Shown: positions 52,559 to 62,243 of the stretch, piece by piece
Layout of the letters: each line of letters starts with the position of its first letter
Position numbering within the stretch: the stretch's first letter is position 1
Assembly (NCBI RefSeq): GCF_036867415.1
Contig: NZ_JBAJHU010000015.1
Location: forward strand, 1 to 64,000
Reading direction: 5' to 3'
DNA: 64,000 nucleotides
DNA from: Rossellomorea sp036867415
GTDB lineage: Bacteria > Bacillota > Bacilli > Bacillales > Bacillaceae_B
Program-made: the position numbers and the translations under genes
Notes under the pieces: generated by a model
The model's database searches: none
Seen by the model: the letters and a program-made list of their open reading frames with translations, nothing else
What the model was told of the DNA's origin: nothing

Positions 52559-54011
52559 CTAAAAGACTTTGAAGACGATGCTTTACATTATCTTTCCCTA
52601 AAAGCTCAATCGCATTCGGCAGTTCAGGACCGTGAGTCTGTCCCGTAACGGCCGCACGGATCGGCATGAACAGCTTTTTCCCTTTATGGCCAGTCGATTT
52701 TTGGACAGCCTTGATCGATTTTTTGATTTCAGCCGCTTCGCAGTTTTCAAGTGCATCGATTTCTTCCAGGAACGCCTGCAGCACTTCAGGAACTTGTTCT
52801 TCCTCCAATACGGCTTTAGCATCCTCATCGTATTCAATACCTGTATTGAAGAACATTTCTGACAGTTCTACGATTTCTGCACCAAAGCTCATTTGCTCCT
52901 GATAAAGCGAAATGACGCCTTTAGCCCACTCACGCTTCTCATCTGTCATTGGTTCTTCCAGCTTGCCTGCCTTGATCAGGTGCGGAAGTGAAAGCTCAAC
53001 AACTTGGTCGAGTTCAAGGTTCTTCATATATTGATTGTTCATCCATGTCAGCTTCTGGTTATCAAAAAGGGCAGAAGAAGTGGATAGGCGTTCGGGATCA
53101 AAGATTTCGATGAACTGGTCTTTTGAGAACAGTTCTTCTTCCCCCTTCGGAGACCATCCGAGTAAGGCAATAAAATTGAAAAGTGCTTCCGGAAGGTAAC
53201 CAAGAGCTTCGTATTGCTCGATGAATTGGATGATGCTTTCATCCCGCTTACTCAGCTTTTTACGGCTTTCATTCACGATCAGCGTCATATGGCCGAATAC
53301 AGGGGCTTCCCATCCAAGTGCTTCAAAGATCATCAACTGCTTAGGCGTATTCGAGATATGGTCTTCACCGCGCAGCACGTGGGAAATCTTCATTAAGTAA
53401 TCATCCACTGCTACCGCAAAATTATACGTTGGCGTTCCATCTTTCTTTGCAATAACAAAGTCACCGATACCATCCGATTCGAAGGAAACATCCTCTTTCA
53501 CGATGTCGTTGAAAGAATACACTTTGCCTGCAGGCACTCTGAAACGAATGCTTGGCTGGCGGCCTTCTGCAGCCAGACGGTCCTGGTCTTCTTTCGTCAG
53601 ATTGCGGCATTTGCCTGAATAACGGGGCATCTGACCTGCAGCTGTTTGAGCTTCACGTTCAGCTTCCAGCTCTTCTTCCGTGCAATAACATTTATAAGCC
53701 TTTTCGCTTTCTAAAAGCTCGTTCAGGTACTGTTCATAGATATGATTCCGTTCAGATTGACGATACGGGCCGTATTCACCCGGCTTATCCACACTTTCAT
53801 CCCAATCGATGCCAAGCCATTGAAGATATTTCAGCTGACTTTCTTCTCCGCCTTCTATGTTTCTCTTCTTATCTGTATCTTCAATGCGGATGATGAATTT
53901 GCCGTTTACACTGCGGGCATATAGATAGTTGAACAGGGCTGTTCTTGCGTTGCCGATATGTAAATGTCCCGTTGGACTTGGGGCATAACGTACACGAACT
54001 TCATTTGTCAT
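52554..54011 (-). CDS. gltX: Glutamyl-tRNA synthetase
   Basis: Class I synthetase, 485 residues. HIGH motif HLHIGNART, KMSKS motif KLSKRDESI, zinc-type CYCTEEELE cysteines. As in most Bacilli it probably also charges tRNA-Gln with Glu for later amidation. The start at 54011 follows AAGGAGG; the frame to 54029 would include it. Confidence 0.98.
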   Translation of the reverse strand: MTNEVRVRYAPSPTGHLHIGNARTALFNYLYARSVNGKFIIRIEDTDKKRNIEGGEESQLKYLQWLGIDWDESVDKPGEYGPYRQSERNHIYEQYLNELLESEKAYKCYCTEEELEAEREAQTAAGQMPRYSGKCRNLTKEDQDRLAAEGRQPSIRFRVPAGKVYSFNDIVKEDVSFESDGIGDFVIAKKDGTPTYNFAVAVDDYLMKISHVLRGEDHISNTPKQLMIFEALGWEAPVFGHMTLIVNESRKKLSKRDESIIQFIEQYEALGYLPEALFNFIALLGWSPKGEEELFSKDQFIEIFDPERLSTSSALFDNQKLTWMNNQYMKNLELDQVVELSLPHLIKAGKLEEPMTDEKREWAKGVISLYQEQMSFGAEIVELSEMFFNTGIEYDEDAKAVLEEEQVPEVLQAFLEEIDALENCEAAEIKKSIKAVQKSTGHKGKKLFMPIRAAVTGQTHGPELPNAIELLGKDNVKHRLQSLLG

Positions 54012-54099
54012 GATTGTTTCCTCCTTCATGGTTACGTACTTTCAATCCTCTGACCTATTTTAACACCGTTGTGACAGGGAATAAAGCGAATTCCAATGG

Positions 54100-54576
54100 T
54101 TATTTCTTTTTGATCAATACCGTTGTCTGGGCGGCGATTCCTTCTCCTCGTCCTGTAAAACCAAGTTTCTCTGAAGTGGTTGCCTTGACGTTGACTTGGG
54201 TGATGTCGGCTTCTAGCAGCCCCGCGATTCTTACTCTCATTTCATCGATGTATGGGCGCATTTTCGGCTGTTGGGCGATGATGGTACAGTCGATATTCCC
54301 AAGTTCGTATCCTTGTTCTTTCACCAGCAGCCATACATGTTGAAGCAGCTTGGCCGAATCTGCGTCTTTGAATTCCGGGTCGGTGTCAGGGAAGTGCTTG
54401 CCGATATCACCTGCTGCAATCGCACCCAGGCAGCCATCCGCCACTGCGTGGAGCAATACGTCTGCATCAGAGTGACCCAGTAATCCTTTTTCATACGGAA
54501 TGGTCATGCCTCCCATGATCAGGGGTCTGCCTTCTGTTAATTGATGTACATCAAAACCTTGTCCGATTCTAAACAT
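54100..54576 (-). CDS. ispF: 2-C-methyl-D-erythritol 2,4-cyclodiphosphate synthase
   Basis: Fifth step of the MEP isoprenoid pathway. 158 residues with zinc ligands in GFDVHQL and LGHSDADVLLHAV, substrate loop DIGKHFPDTDPEFKDADS. The start at 54576 follows GGAGGG and overlaps ispD by 8 bases. Confidence 0.97.
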   Translation of the reverse strand: MFRIGQGFDVHQLTEGRPLIMGGMTIPYEKGLLGHSDADVLLHAVADGCLGAIAAGDIGKHFPDTDPEFKDADSAKLLQHVWLLVKEQGYELGNIDCTIIAQQPKMRPYIDEMRVRIAGLLEADITQVNVKATTSEKLGFTGRGEGIAAQTTVLIKKK

Positions 54577-55273
54577 GTTTGTTCCCTCCACTCATTTCCT
54601 CTTGTTTCTTTACAATTGCTTCTGCAAAGTACAAATCTTCAGGTGTCGTCAGTTTAATATTATCGTAATCACTCTCAACGACTGAAACGCCGATGTTCAG
54701 CCTCTCCACAAGGGAAGCATCATCCGTACCCAGGAATCCTCCTTCAGCCGCTTCCGAATGCGCCCGCTTCAATAATGAAACACGAAAAGCCTGTGGAGTC
54801 TGTACCATCCACAAGCTTGAGCGTTCAATCGTTTCTTCGACCGCTCCTTCGATTACTTTCTTGATGGTATCTTTCACCGGGACAGCGGCAATCGCGGCTC
54901 CCGAGGATTTTGCCTCTTCTACAAGATGATGGATCGTCGTTGATTTTATGAATGGTCTTGCCCCGTCATGAACAAGAACGATCTCGTGGGAAACCTCAAG
55001 CAATGCATTATATACTGAGTGCTGTCTTTCATCTCCGCCTTCGACCAGTTTGATGACTTTTTTGATGTTGAAGCGCGTGATCAAATTTTGCAGCGCTTCA
55101 CGGTCACCGGGATGGATGGCCAGATAGATGCCTTTGCAGTCAGGGTCATGATCAAACACCCGCAGTGTATGAATGATGACCGGGCAGCTATTCAATTCAA
55201 GCAGCAATTTATTTTTACCCGCTTTCATCCTCTTTCCTTGTCCGGCAGCAGGGATGACAACTTGATACTCCAT
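54569..55273 (-). CDS. ispD: 2-C-methyl-D-erythritol 4-phosphate cytidylyltransferase
   Basis: Third MEP step. 234 residues: PAAGQGKRMKAGKNKLLLEL CTP-binding start, GGDERQHSVYNAL, VLVHDGARPF, and GTDDASLVE. In tandem with ispF. Confidence 0.97.
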   Translation of the reverse strand: MEYQVVIPAAGQGKRMKAGKNKLLLELNSCPVIIHTLRVFDHDPDCKGIYLAIHPGDREALQNLITRFNIKKVIKLVEGGDERQHSVYNALLEVSHEIVLVHDGARPFIKSTTIHHLVEEAKSSGAAIAAVPVKDTIKKVIEGAVEETIERSSLWMVQTPQAFRVSLLKRAHSEAAEGGFLGTDDASLVERLNIGVSVVESDYDNIKLTTPEDLYFAEAIVKKQEEMSGGNKHV

Positions 55274-55425
55274 ACCTTAACTCCTTTAACTCCGTTTTCT
55301 CAATTCTTATTATAGCTTACAGTATCAAAGGAGCCAGAGCAAAGTTGTTTGTTGATGATTTGTTGGCTTATTTTCAAAGAGCTAAAATTTCCATCGTTTG
55401 GTTATAAGTAAAACATATCTAAACT

Positions 55426-55557
55426 CCGCTGTTGATTTCCGTGCAAGACTTCGCTTTCCGCGGCTGACCCGTGAGCTCCTCGGCTTTTTGCCTCCGGGGT
55501 CTCGCTTTGGCCACTTCTCTCGCAGGAGTCTTCGTCTTGTACTCCAATCAACAGCGG
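55426..55557. repeat. Dispersed repeat family A, copy 2 (complete)
   Basis: 132 bp bounded by a perfect 12-bp inverted repeat CCGCTGTTGATT/AATCAACAGCGG. Inner arms GTGCAAGACTTCGC and GAGTCTTCGTCTTGTAC pair as well, so the element is one long imperfect hairpin. It carries no ORF. Same arms as 4150-4380. Confidence 0.75.
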
Positions 55558-55643
55558 GAAATGCCTATTACAAAGACTAAATTCTTTTTCAGAATCTTTG
55601 ATTCAATTTTTTCAATATCAATTTTTATAACACATCATAAAGT

Positions 55644-55681
55644 AAGCCAGCCTAAAAGAATGTTACCTTTCAGACTGACTT
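55644..55681 (-). terminator. Hairpin ending the yacL transcript
   Basis: Minus strand AAGTCAGTCTGAAAG/CTTTTAGGCTGGCTT pairs over 15 bp only because of three to four G-U pairs; the plus strand would have A-C mismatches at the same places. This shows the minus-strand RNA is the meaningful one. The T-run (ACTTT) is weak. Confidence 0.6.
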
Positions 55682-55690
55682 GGTTATAGT

Positions 55691-55846
55691 GGGCTGGGCG
55701 AGCCGCCTCCGCTCTTCTATCTGTCCAGCTCCGGCGGCTAGCCCCTCGAGGTCATAAGCTAAATGATCCATGAAGGCAAAGTACGCCTTCCCGGACCATT
55801 CATCTTATGCTTGTCGGGGCTGGGCGAGCCGCCTCCGCTTTTCTAT
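55691..55846. repeat. Dispersed repeat family B, copy 2, with partial duplication
   Basis: Full element 55721-55846 (CTGTCCAGCT to GCTTTTCTA). Its last 30 bp (55817-55846) are repeated at 55691-55720 with one mismatch, so a truncated copy lies head-to-tail before it. The element ends at the base next to the yacL stop codon. Confidence 0.7.
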
Positions 55847-56938
55847 TTATAGTGCTTTTTCCAATTGCTTGGGTTTGGCGAAGATCATTCGTCCTGCAGA
55901 GGTTTGCAGTACGCTGGTTACAAGGACATCGATGTATTTGCCAATGTAGTTGCGGCCTTCTTCGACGACGATCATCGTTCCGTCGTCCAAGTATGCAATA
56001 CCCTGATTATGCTCTTTCCCGTCTTTGATCACTTGCACCTTCAATTCTTCTCCCGGAAGAACAACCGGCTTGACTGCGTTTGCCAAGTCGTTGATATTTA
56101 ATACTTGTACACTTTGAAGGTCACATACTTTATTCAGGTTAAAATCATTCGTTACCACAATTCCATTCGTAATCTTTGCCAGTTTCACAAGCTTAGAATC
56201 TACTTCCTGAATTTCCTCAAAGTCGCCTTCATAAATCTGCACCTCTACAGGCAGCTCTTTTTGGATCCGATTTAGAATATCAAGACCTCTTCTTCCGCGA
56301 TTCCGTTTCAATACGTCTGACGAATCGGCAATATGCTGAAGTTCCTCCAGGACGAATTGCGGAATGACCACAATCCCTTCAAGGAATCCAGTTTGACAAA
56401 TATCAGCGATGCGTCCGTCGATGATCACACTCGTATCCAGGATCTTGAGAGTTTTCACTCCGTTATCTTCCGGATCATCCTCTGCACCTTTTTTCTTTCC
56501 TTTTCCTGCACTTGGAAAGAGGTTCATCAGTTCATCTCTCTTCTTAAAGCCTACCTGGAACCCTAAATAACCAAGCAGCAATGTCAGAAGAATGGGAACA
56601 ACCGTATTCACGATCGGAATTTCCATCTGATTGAAAGGAATACCAAATAAATATGCTACAAAAAGACCAATAATCAAACCTAAACTGCCGAATAATAAAT
56701 CTGTGACAGGTGCCTTTACAAGACTATCCTCAAACCACTTAACGAAATTGACGACGTATTCGACTGCCCAAAACGTAAGAATATAAAAGATAATGGCACC
56801 AAATATGGCAGTCATATAAGGGTTGTTTATTAAGAGAATGTCAGATAAATTTAAAACGGTTAATAATTCGGGAAGCAGAAAGATTCCAAGTGTACCGCCT
56901 ACGATAAGGAAGCACGCTTTCACGATATTCTTTAACAT
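55847..56938 (-). CDS. PIN/TRAM membrane-anchored protein YacL
   Basis: 363 residues: four N-terminal membrane helices (about 5-115), a PIN nuclease-like domain starting LKILDTSVIIDGRIADIC (with Asp and further acidic residues at VTNDFNLNKV), and a C-terminal TRAM domain. Conserved next to disA in Bacilli. RNA processing is assumed; the substrate is unknown. A dispersed repeat abuts its stop codon. Confidence 0.92.
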   Translation of the reverse strand: MLKNIVKACFLIVGGTLGIFLLPELLTVLNLSDILLINNPYMTAIFGAIIFYILTFWAVEYVVNFVKWFEDSLVKAPVTDLLFGSLGLIIGLFVAYLFGIPFNQMEIPIVNTVVPILLTLLLGYLGFQVGFKKRDELMNLFPSAGKGKKKGAEDDPEDNGVKTLKILDTSVIIDGRIADICQTGFLEGIVVIPQFVLEELQHIADSSDVLKRNRGRRGLDILNRIQKELPVEVQIYEGDFEEIQEVDSKLVKLAKITNGIVVTNDFNLNKVCDLQSVQVLNINDLANAVKPVVLPGEELKVQVIKDGKEHNQGIAYLDDGTMIVVEEGRNYIGKYIDVLVTSVLQTSAGRMIFAKPKQLEKAL

Positions 56939-57154
56939 TCCCTCACCTCCTCCTTCTCATTATAATCAATTTACTATTTTTAAAACGTCTGAAATTGGAA
57001 AACTTCATGAATTTAACTCGGACCGAACTATTTTTGATATAAAAAACCCAATTTTACACATGGCCTTTTAAAAAGGCTAACACGTCCATATGAAACTGTC
57101 AATTTTTTGAAGAAAAATTCCATTGTATCATAATAGGGGCTTTTTGACTAGTCT

Positions 57155-58225
57155 CTATAATTGCCGGTCTGCAAATGTCTGTTCTTTAATGAGCTTCAGG
57201 CCTTCTTTGATTTTTCTCGCTCTCACTTCACCGATTCCCTCTACTTCATCCAATTCATCAACAGATGCACTGCACACCTTTGGCAATGTTTCAAATTCGG
57301 TGATCAAGTTTTCAATGATGACGACCGGAAGACGCGGAATTTTGTTCAACACCCGGTATCCACGCGGAAAGATGGCATCATCGGGGTGCACATAGCCTTG
57401 GTATCCAAACATTTTTAACAGAACGTGATCATCAAGCACTTCGGAATGGACAAGCTCCTGGAATTTAAATAATACTTCAAACGGCTTCGTATCCCGCTCG
57501 CTCGCATAATCACGGACTATCAGCATCGCTTCCTCTTCAATATCAGTCAGCAATTCATTCATCTGCAGGCGGATGAGCCTTCCTTCCGTTCCCAGCTCAC
57601 TCAGGTACGTCAATAGTTCATTCTTAATACGGAGGACCATTTCAAATCGGTGCAGAACCTGTAGGAGGTCGCTGTGTGTAACAAGTTCCTCGAATTCCAG
57701 GACCGACAGATTGGATATGCTCTGATCAAGGACGACCTTGTACTTCTCCAAGGTCTGAATGGCTTGATTCGCCTTTGTTAAAATGACCGAAATGTCTTTA
57801 AGCGCATAGCGGAATTTCCCCTGATAAAGAGTGATGACATTTCGTCTTTGCGAAATCGCGATAACAAGGGCATTCGTCTGCCTTGCCACCCTTTCCGCCG
57901 TACGGTGCCTCATCCCGGTTTCGGTAGAAGGAACATAAACATCCGGAGCCAGCTGCGCATTTGCATAAAGTATTTTTGTGCCTGCTTCATTCAAAATGAT
58001 GGCCCCGTCCATCTTAGCCAGCTCATAGAGGTAGCTCGGGGAGAAGGAGCAATTGATGTGAAAACCGCCATCTACCAAGGACCTTACTTTCTCGTTGAAG
58101 CCGACAACGATCAGTCCTCCCGTTTTCGCCCTCAATACATTATCAATACCTTCCCTGATCGGGGCACCCGGAGCGACAAATTGTAAAATATCCGATATCG
58201 ATTTGTCTGTTTTTCTCTCTTCCAT
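57155..58225 (-). CDS. disA: DNA integrity scanning diadenylate cyclase DisA
   Basis: Makes c-di-AMP from two ATP and scans DNA for branched structures. 356 residues: N-terminal DAC domain with MDGAIILNEAG (DGA) and the ATP-binding GMRHRTAERVARQ (RHR), central helical spine, C-terminal helix-hairpin-helix LDEVEGIGEVRARKIKEGL. Three bp after radA, its known functional partner. Confidence 0.97.
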   Translation of the reverse strand: MEERKTDKSISDILQFVAPGAPIREGIDNVLRAKTGGLIVVGFNEKVRSLVDGGFHINCSFSPSYLYELAKMDGAIILNEAGTKILYANAQLAPDVYVPSTETGMRHRTAERVARQTNALVIAISQRRNVITLYQGKFRYALKDISVILTKANQAIQTLEKYKVVLDQSISNLSVLEFEELVTHSDLLQVLHRFEMVLRIKNELLTYLSELGTEGRLIRLQMNELLTDIEEEAMLIVRDYASERDTKPFEVLFKFQELVHSEVLDDHVLLKMFGYQGYVHPDDAIFPRGYRVLNKIPRLPVVIIENLITEFETLPKVCSASVDELDEVEGIGEVRARKIKEGLKLIKEQTFADRQL

Positions 58226-58228
58226 ACC

Positions 58229-59605
58229 TTATCCTCCTAAAATAAGAGCAAGCGCTTCGTTTATCGTTGACACTCCAACTACATTTATATCAGAAGGCGG
58301 ATGCCATCCGCTCAAGTTGTTTTGAGGGACGATCACGCGCTTGAAGCCTAATTTTGCAGCTTCCTGAACCCGTTGTTCGATTCTCGACACTCTTCTGATT
58401 TCACCCGTCAGCCCCACTTCGCCGATTATACAGTCATGAGGATTAGAAGCCTTATCACGGAAACTGGAAGCTATGCTCGTCGCAACCGCCAAATCAATCG
58501 CCGGTTCATCAAGCTTTACTCCCCCTGCCACTTTCAGGTAGGCATCCTGCTGCTGCAAAAGCATTCCAACACGCTTCTCCAATACAGCCATGATCAGCGA
58601 AACGCGGCTATGATCAATTCCGGTTGCCATACGGCGAGGATTATTGAAACTTGTCGGTGTGACAAGAGCCTGTATCTCCACAAGCACCGGTCTCGTCCCT
58701 TCCATCGAGGCTACAACAGTGGATCCCGTTGCTCCTTCAGAGCGCTCCTCGAGAAAAATCTCCGAAGGATTGGCTACCTCTTCCAGACCAAGCTCCTTCA
58801 TTTCAAAGATCCCCATTTCATTCGTCGATCCAAACCGGTTCTTCACCGCACGTAAAATTCTATATGAATGATGTCGCTCACCTTCAAAATATAAAACGGT
58901 ATCGACCATATGTTCGAGCAGTCTTGGTCCTGCAATCGAACCTTCCTTAGTAACATGCCCTACAATAAAGATGGCAATGCCTTTCGTCTTTCCGATTCTC
59001 ATTAACTCTGCCGTACACTCCCGTACCTGCGAAACACTTCCCGGAGCAGACGTGACTTCAGGATGATAAATGGTCTGTATAGAGTCAATGATTACAAAGT
59101 CAGGAGACAAATGCTCAATCGTTTGATGAATGGACTCCAGATTGGTCTCCGCATAGATATATAAGTCGTCGCCTTTGATATTTAAACGATCTGCCCGTAA
59201 TTTGGTCTGCTTTATCGATTCTTCCCCTGAAATATATAAAACCTTCTGGCTTTGCTGGGCAAGCTGTGAGGAAACCTGCAACAGTAAAGTAGATTTTCCT
59301 ATACCCGGATCTCCACCTATTAAAACCAGCGAGCCGGGTACAACCCCGCCGCCAAGGACACGGTTCAATTCCCTGGACTCGGTTAGAACCCGCGGTTCCT
59401 GCCTCGTTTCAATGGATGAGAGTTTTTCCGCCTTCGATGGACCGTTCTTCTCACTGTGCATAAACGCAGCACGGGGCTGTTTACCGGTCATCGCAATCTC
59501 TTCCACCATTGTATTCCATTCACCGCATCCCGGACATTTCCCCATCCATTTAGCTGACTCGTATCCACACGAGGAACATACAAATTTCGTCTTTTTCTTT
59601 GCCAA
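58229..59605 (-). CDS. radA: DNA repair protein RadA
   Basis: RecA-like branch-migration helicase. 458 residues: zinc finger CSSCGYES..CPGCGEW, Walker A GGDPGIGKST, RadA motif KNRFGS, and a Lon-protease-like C-terminal domain with GGVKLDEPAIDLAVA. It has its own promoter. Confidence 0.97.
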   Translation of the reverse strand: MAKKKTKFVCSSCGYESAKWMGKCPGCGEWNTMVEEIAMTGKQPRAAFMHSEKNGPSKAEKLSSIETRQEPRVLTESRELNRVLGGGVVPGSLVLIGGDPGIGKSTLLLQVSSQLAQQSQKVLYISGEESIKQTKLRADRLNIKGDDLYIYAETNLESIHQTIEHLSPDFVIIDSIQTIYHPEVTSAPGSVSQVRECTAELMRIGKTKGIAIFIVGHVTKEGSIAGPRLLEHMVDTVLYFEGERHHSYRILRAVKNRFGSTNEMGIFEMKELGLEEVANPSEIFLEERSEGATGSTVVASMEGTRPVLVEIQALVTPTSFNNPRRMATGIDHSRVSLIMAVLEKRVGMLLQQQDAYLKVAGGVKLDEPAIDLAVATSIASSFRDKASNPHDCIIGEVGLTGEIRRVSRIEQRVQEAAKLGFKRVIVPQNNLSGWHPPSDINVVGVSTINEALALILGG

Positions 59606-59671
59606 ATCGGTTCTTCTCCTCTTTTAATCGATTTTCTCTAAAATAGAATCATACCAATCCTTATTGGAATG

Positions 59672-59700
59672 ATTGTAACGATTTTGTGTAATGCTTTCAA
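59672..59700 (-). promoter_or_regulatory. Sigma-A promoter of radA-disA
   Basis: Minus strand TTGAAA, 17 bp, TACAAT, between the clpC terminator and radA. Confidence 0.75.
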
Positions 59701-59747
59701 TAAAAAACCCTTCGTGTCTATGTATTAAAATTTCCCATTAGAGTATT

Positions 59748-59789
59748 AAAAAAGAGGTACACGCCATGCTTATACGTGTACCTCTTTTC
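59748..59789. terminator. Terminator of the clpC operon
   Basis: AAAAGAGGTACACG/CGTGTACCTCTTTT perfect stem with A- and T-tracts, starting 12 bp after the clpC stop. Confidence 0.9.
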
Positions 59790-59800
59790 ATTTGGTGATT

Positions 59801-62242
59801 TTAGGTTGGAGAATTAGCTTCTTCTTTTACCTTCACCAAAAATTCATTGTCCTCGACGTCGATCACGATGTTCTGACCAGTTAAGACTTTCCCTCTCAAT
59901 AACTCTTCCGACAGCTTATCTTCAACATGCTTTTGAATCGCACGGCGAAGAGGGCGGGCACCGTATTCAGGATCGAACCCTTCATCTGCGATCTTCTCTT
60001 TTGCAGCAAGGGAAAGCTCGATATGGATATCCTGCTCCTTCAGGCGTTTTGTCAGCTGATCAGACATTAGCGTGACAATCTCTTTCAAATGTTCTTTTTC
60101 CAGGGAGTGGAACACAATGATTTCATCAATACGGTTAAGGAACTCTGGACGGAAGGCCCTCTTAAGCTCTTCCATTACCTTTCCTTTCATATCCTTATAA
60201 TCCTGTTTTCCATCCTGGATGTTGAATCCAACGTATTTATTGCTCTTAAGGGATTGTGCTCCAACATTCGATGTCATGATAAGCACAGTATTCCTAAAGT
60301 CTACCGTTCTCCCTTTCGAATCTGTCAATCGTCCATCTTCCAGCACCTGAAGGAGGATGTTGAATACGTCAGGGTGAGCTTTTTCGATTTCGTCGAGCAG
60401 GATGACAGAGTAAGGCTTGCGTCGAACTTTTTCAGTCAGTTGTCCGCCTTCATCATAGCCTACATATCCCGGAGGCGACCCGACCAGCCGTGAAGTGGAG
60501 TGCTTTTCCATGTACTCGGACATATCAATCCGGATCATCGCTTCCTCATCACCGAACATCGATTCAGCTAATGCACGGGCAAGTTCTGTCTTACCTACTC
60601 CAGTCGGCCCTAAGAAAATGAAAGAACCGATCGGTCGTTTCGGATCTTTCAGTCCTGCACGGGCGCGTCGTACTGCCTTGGAAACAGCCACTACCGCTTC
60701 AGACTGACCGATTACACGTGAATGAAGGATCTCTTCCAGTTTCAACAGGCGGTCTGTTTCTGTCTGGGCAAGTTTCGAAACAGGCACTCCAGTCCAGTTG
60801 GAAACGACTGTCGCAATATCTTCCACTGTCACTTCCGTATTTTCCTGGCCCTGCTTTTCTTTCCATGTGTTCTTTGTTTCTTCCAACTCTTCACGCAGCT
60901 TCTGTTCAGTATCACGCAATGAAGCGGCCTTCTCAAATTCCTGGCTCTGAACGGCTGCATCCTTCTCTTTGCGGATCTCCTCTAGCCTGGATTCAAGCTC
61001 TTTCAAATTCGGAGGAGTCGTATAGGAACGCAGACGGACCTTGGAACCTGCTTCATCAATTAAATCAATCGCTTTATCCGGCAGGAATCGGTCTGAGATA
61101 TAACGATCGGATAACTTAACCGCCGCATCGATCGCTTCATCCGTGATCGACACACGGTGATGGGCTTCATAACGATCACGCAGCCCTTTTAAAATTTGGA
61201 CGGACTCTTCAGCGGTCGGCTCATTCACTTGAATTGGCTGAAAACGTCGTTCGAGTGCTGCATCCTTTTCAATATATTTCCGGTATTCATCCAATGTAGT
61301 GGCACCGATACATTGCAGTTCTCCCCGTGCCAATGACGGTTTAAGGATGTTGGAAGCATCGATCGCCCCTTCTGCTCCACCTGCACCGATCAAGGTATGA
61401 AGCTCGTCGATGAACAGGATGATGTTCCCTGCCTGACGGATTTCATCCATCACTTTCTTCAGGCGGTCCTCAAACTCACCGCGGTATTTCGTTCCGGCAA
61501 CGACCGTACCCATATCAAGGGTCATAACACGTTTATCACGGAGGATCTCTGGTACTTCATTGGCAATGATCTGCTGTGCAAGACCTTCTGCAATGGCTGT
61601 TTTACCGACACCAGGCTCTCCGATCAAAACCGGATTATTCTTCGTACGGCGGCTTAGTACTTCGATCACCCGCTGGATTTCTTTGCTTCTTCCAATGACG
61701 GGATCCAGGCTGCCTTCTCTTGCAATCGCCGTCAAGTCACGTGCCAGGCTGTCGAGGGTAGGGGTATTTGCATTTGCATTCCCTCCGCCTTGATGATTAT
61801 TGGAATCATTACTTCCGAGCAGCTGCAGAACCTGCTGTCTCGCTTTATTCAGGCTGACACCGAGATTTCCAAGTACTCTTGCAGCCACGCCTTCACCTTC
61901 GCGGATCAAACCTAGTAAAATATGTTCAGTGCCCACATATGAGTGGCCAAGCTTACGTGCTTCATCCATCGAAAGCTCGATGACCTTCTTCGCCCTGGGT
62001 GTATAATGAATGGTTTGGGATTTCTCCGTGCCTTTGCCGATCAGCCCTTCCACTTCTTTCTGGATCTTTTCCGGACTTAATCCCAGCGCAGTCAAGGCCT
62101 TTGCCGCAATACCCTCACCTTCACGGACAAGTCCCAATAAAATATGTTCAGTGCCAATATTACTGTGCGCCAAGCGGATTGCTTCTTCTTGCGCCAATGC
62201 CAATACCTTTTGTGCTCTTTCTGTAAATCGACCAAACATCAT
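59801..62242 (-). CDS. clpC: ATP-dependent Clp protease ATP-binding subunit ClpC
   Basis: Hsp100 unfoldase for ClpP, working with McsB-marked or MecA-delivered substrates. 813 residues: two Clp-N repeats (1-145), AAA-1 with GEPGVGKTA, a coiled M-domain with a UVR-like segment (QSQEFEKAASLRDTEQKL), and AAA-2 with GPTGVGKTE. The start at 62242 (MMFGRFTERAQ) has GGAGG upstream. Confidence 0.97.
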   Translation of the reverse strand: MMFGRFTERAQKVLALAQEEAIRLAHSNIGTEHILLGLVREGEGIAAKALTALGLSPEKIQKEVEGLIGKGTEKSQTIHYTPRAKKVIELSMDEARKLGHSYVGTEHILLGLIREGEGVAARVLGNLGVSLNKARQQVLQLLGSNDSNNHQGGGNANANTPTLDSLARDLTAIAREGSLDPVIGRSKEIQRVIEVLSRRTKNNPVLIGEPGVGKTAIAEGLAQQIIANEVPEILRDKRVMTLDMGTVVAGTKYRGEFEDRLKKVMDEIRQAGNIILFIDELHTLIGAGGAEGAIDASNILKPSLARGELQCIGATTLDEYRKYIEKDAALERRFQPIQVNEPTAEESVQILKGLRDRYEAHHRVSITDEAIDAAVKLSDRYISDRFLPDKAIDLIDEAGSKVRLRSYTTPPNLKELESRLEEIRKEKDAAVQSQEFEKAASLRDTEQKLREELEETKNTWKEKQGQENTEVTVEDIATVVSNWTGVPVSKLAQTETDRLLKLEEILHSRVIGQSEAVVAVSKAVRRARAGLKDPKRPIGSFIFLGPTGVGKTELARALAESMFGDEEAMIRIDMSEYMEKHSTSRLVGSPPGYVGYDEGGQLTEKVRRKPYSVILLDEIEKAHPDVFNILLQVLEDGRLTDSKGRTVDFRNTVLIMTSNVGAQSLKSNKYVGFNIQDGKQDYKDMKGKVMEELKRAFRPEFLNRIDEIIVFHSLEKEHLKEIVTLMSDQLTKRLKEQDIHIELSLAAKEKIADEGFDPEYGARPLRRAIQKHVEDKLSEELLRGKVLTGQNIVIDVEDNEFLVKVKEEANSPT

Positions 62243-62243
62243 A

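Noticed and set aside
57040..57130. Promoter and hairpin between disA and yacL
   Set aside because: TTGACA is there but the box at 17 bp (TAGCCT) is poor, and the AGCCTTTTTAAAAGGC hairpin lacks a T-run; neither can be supported.
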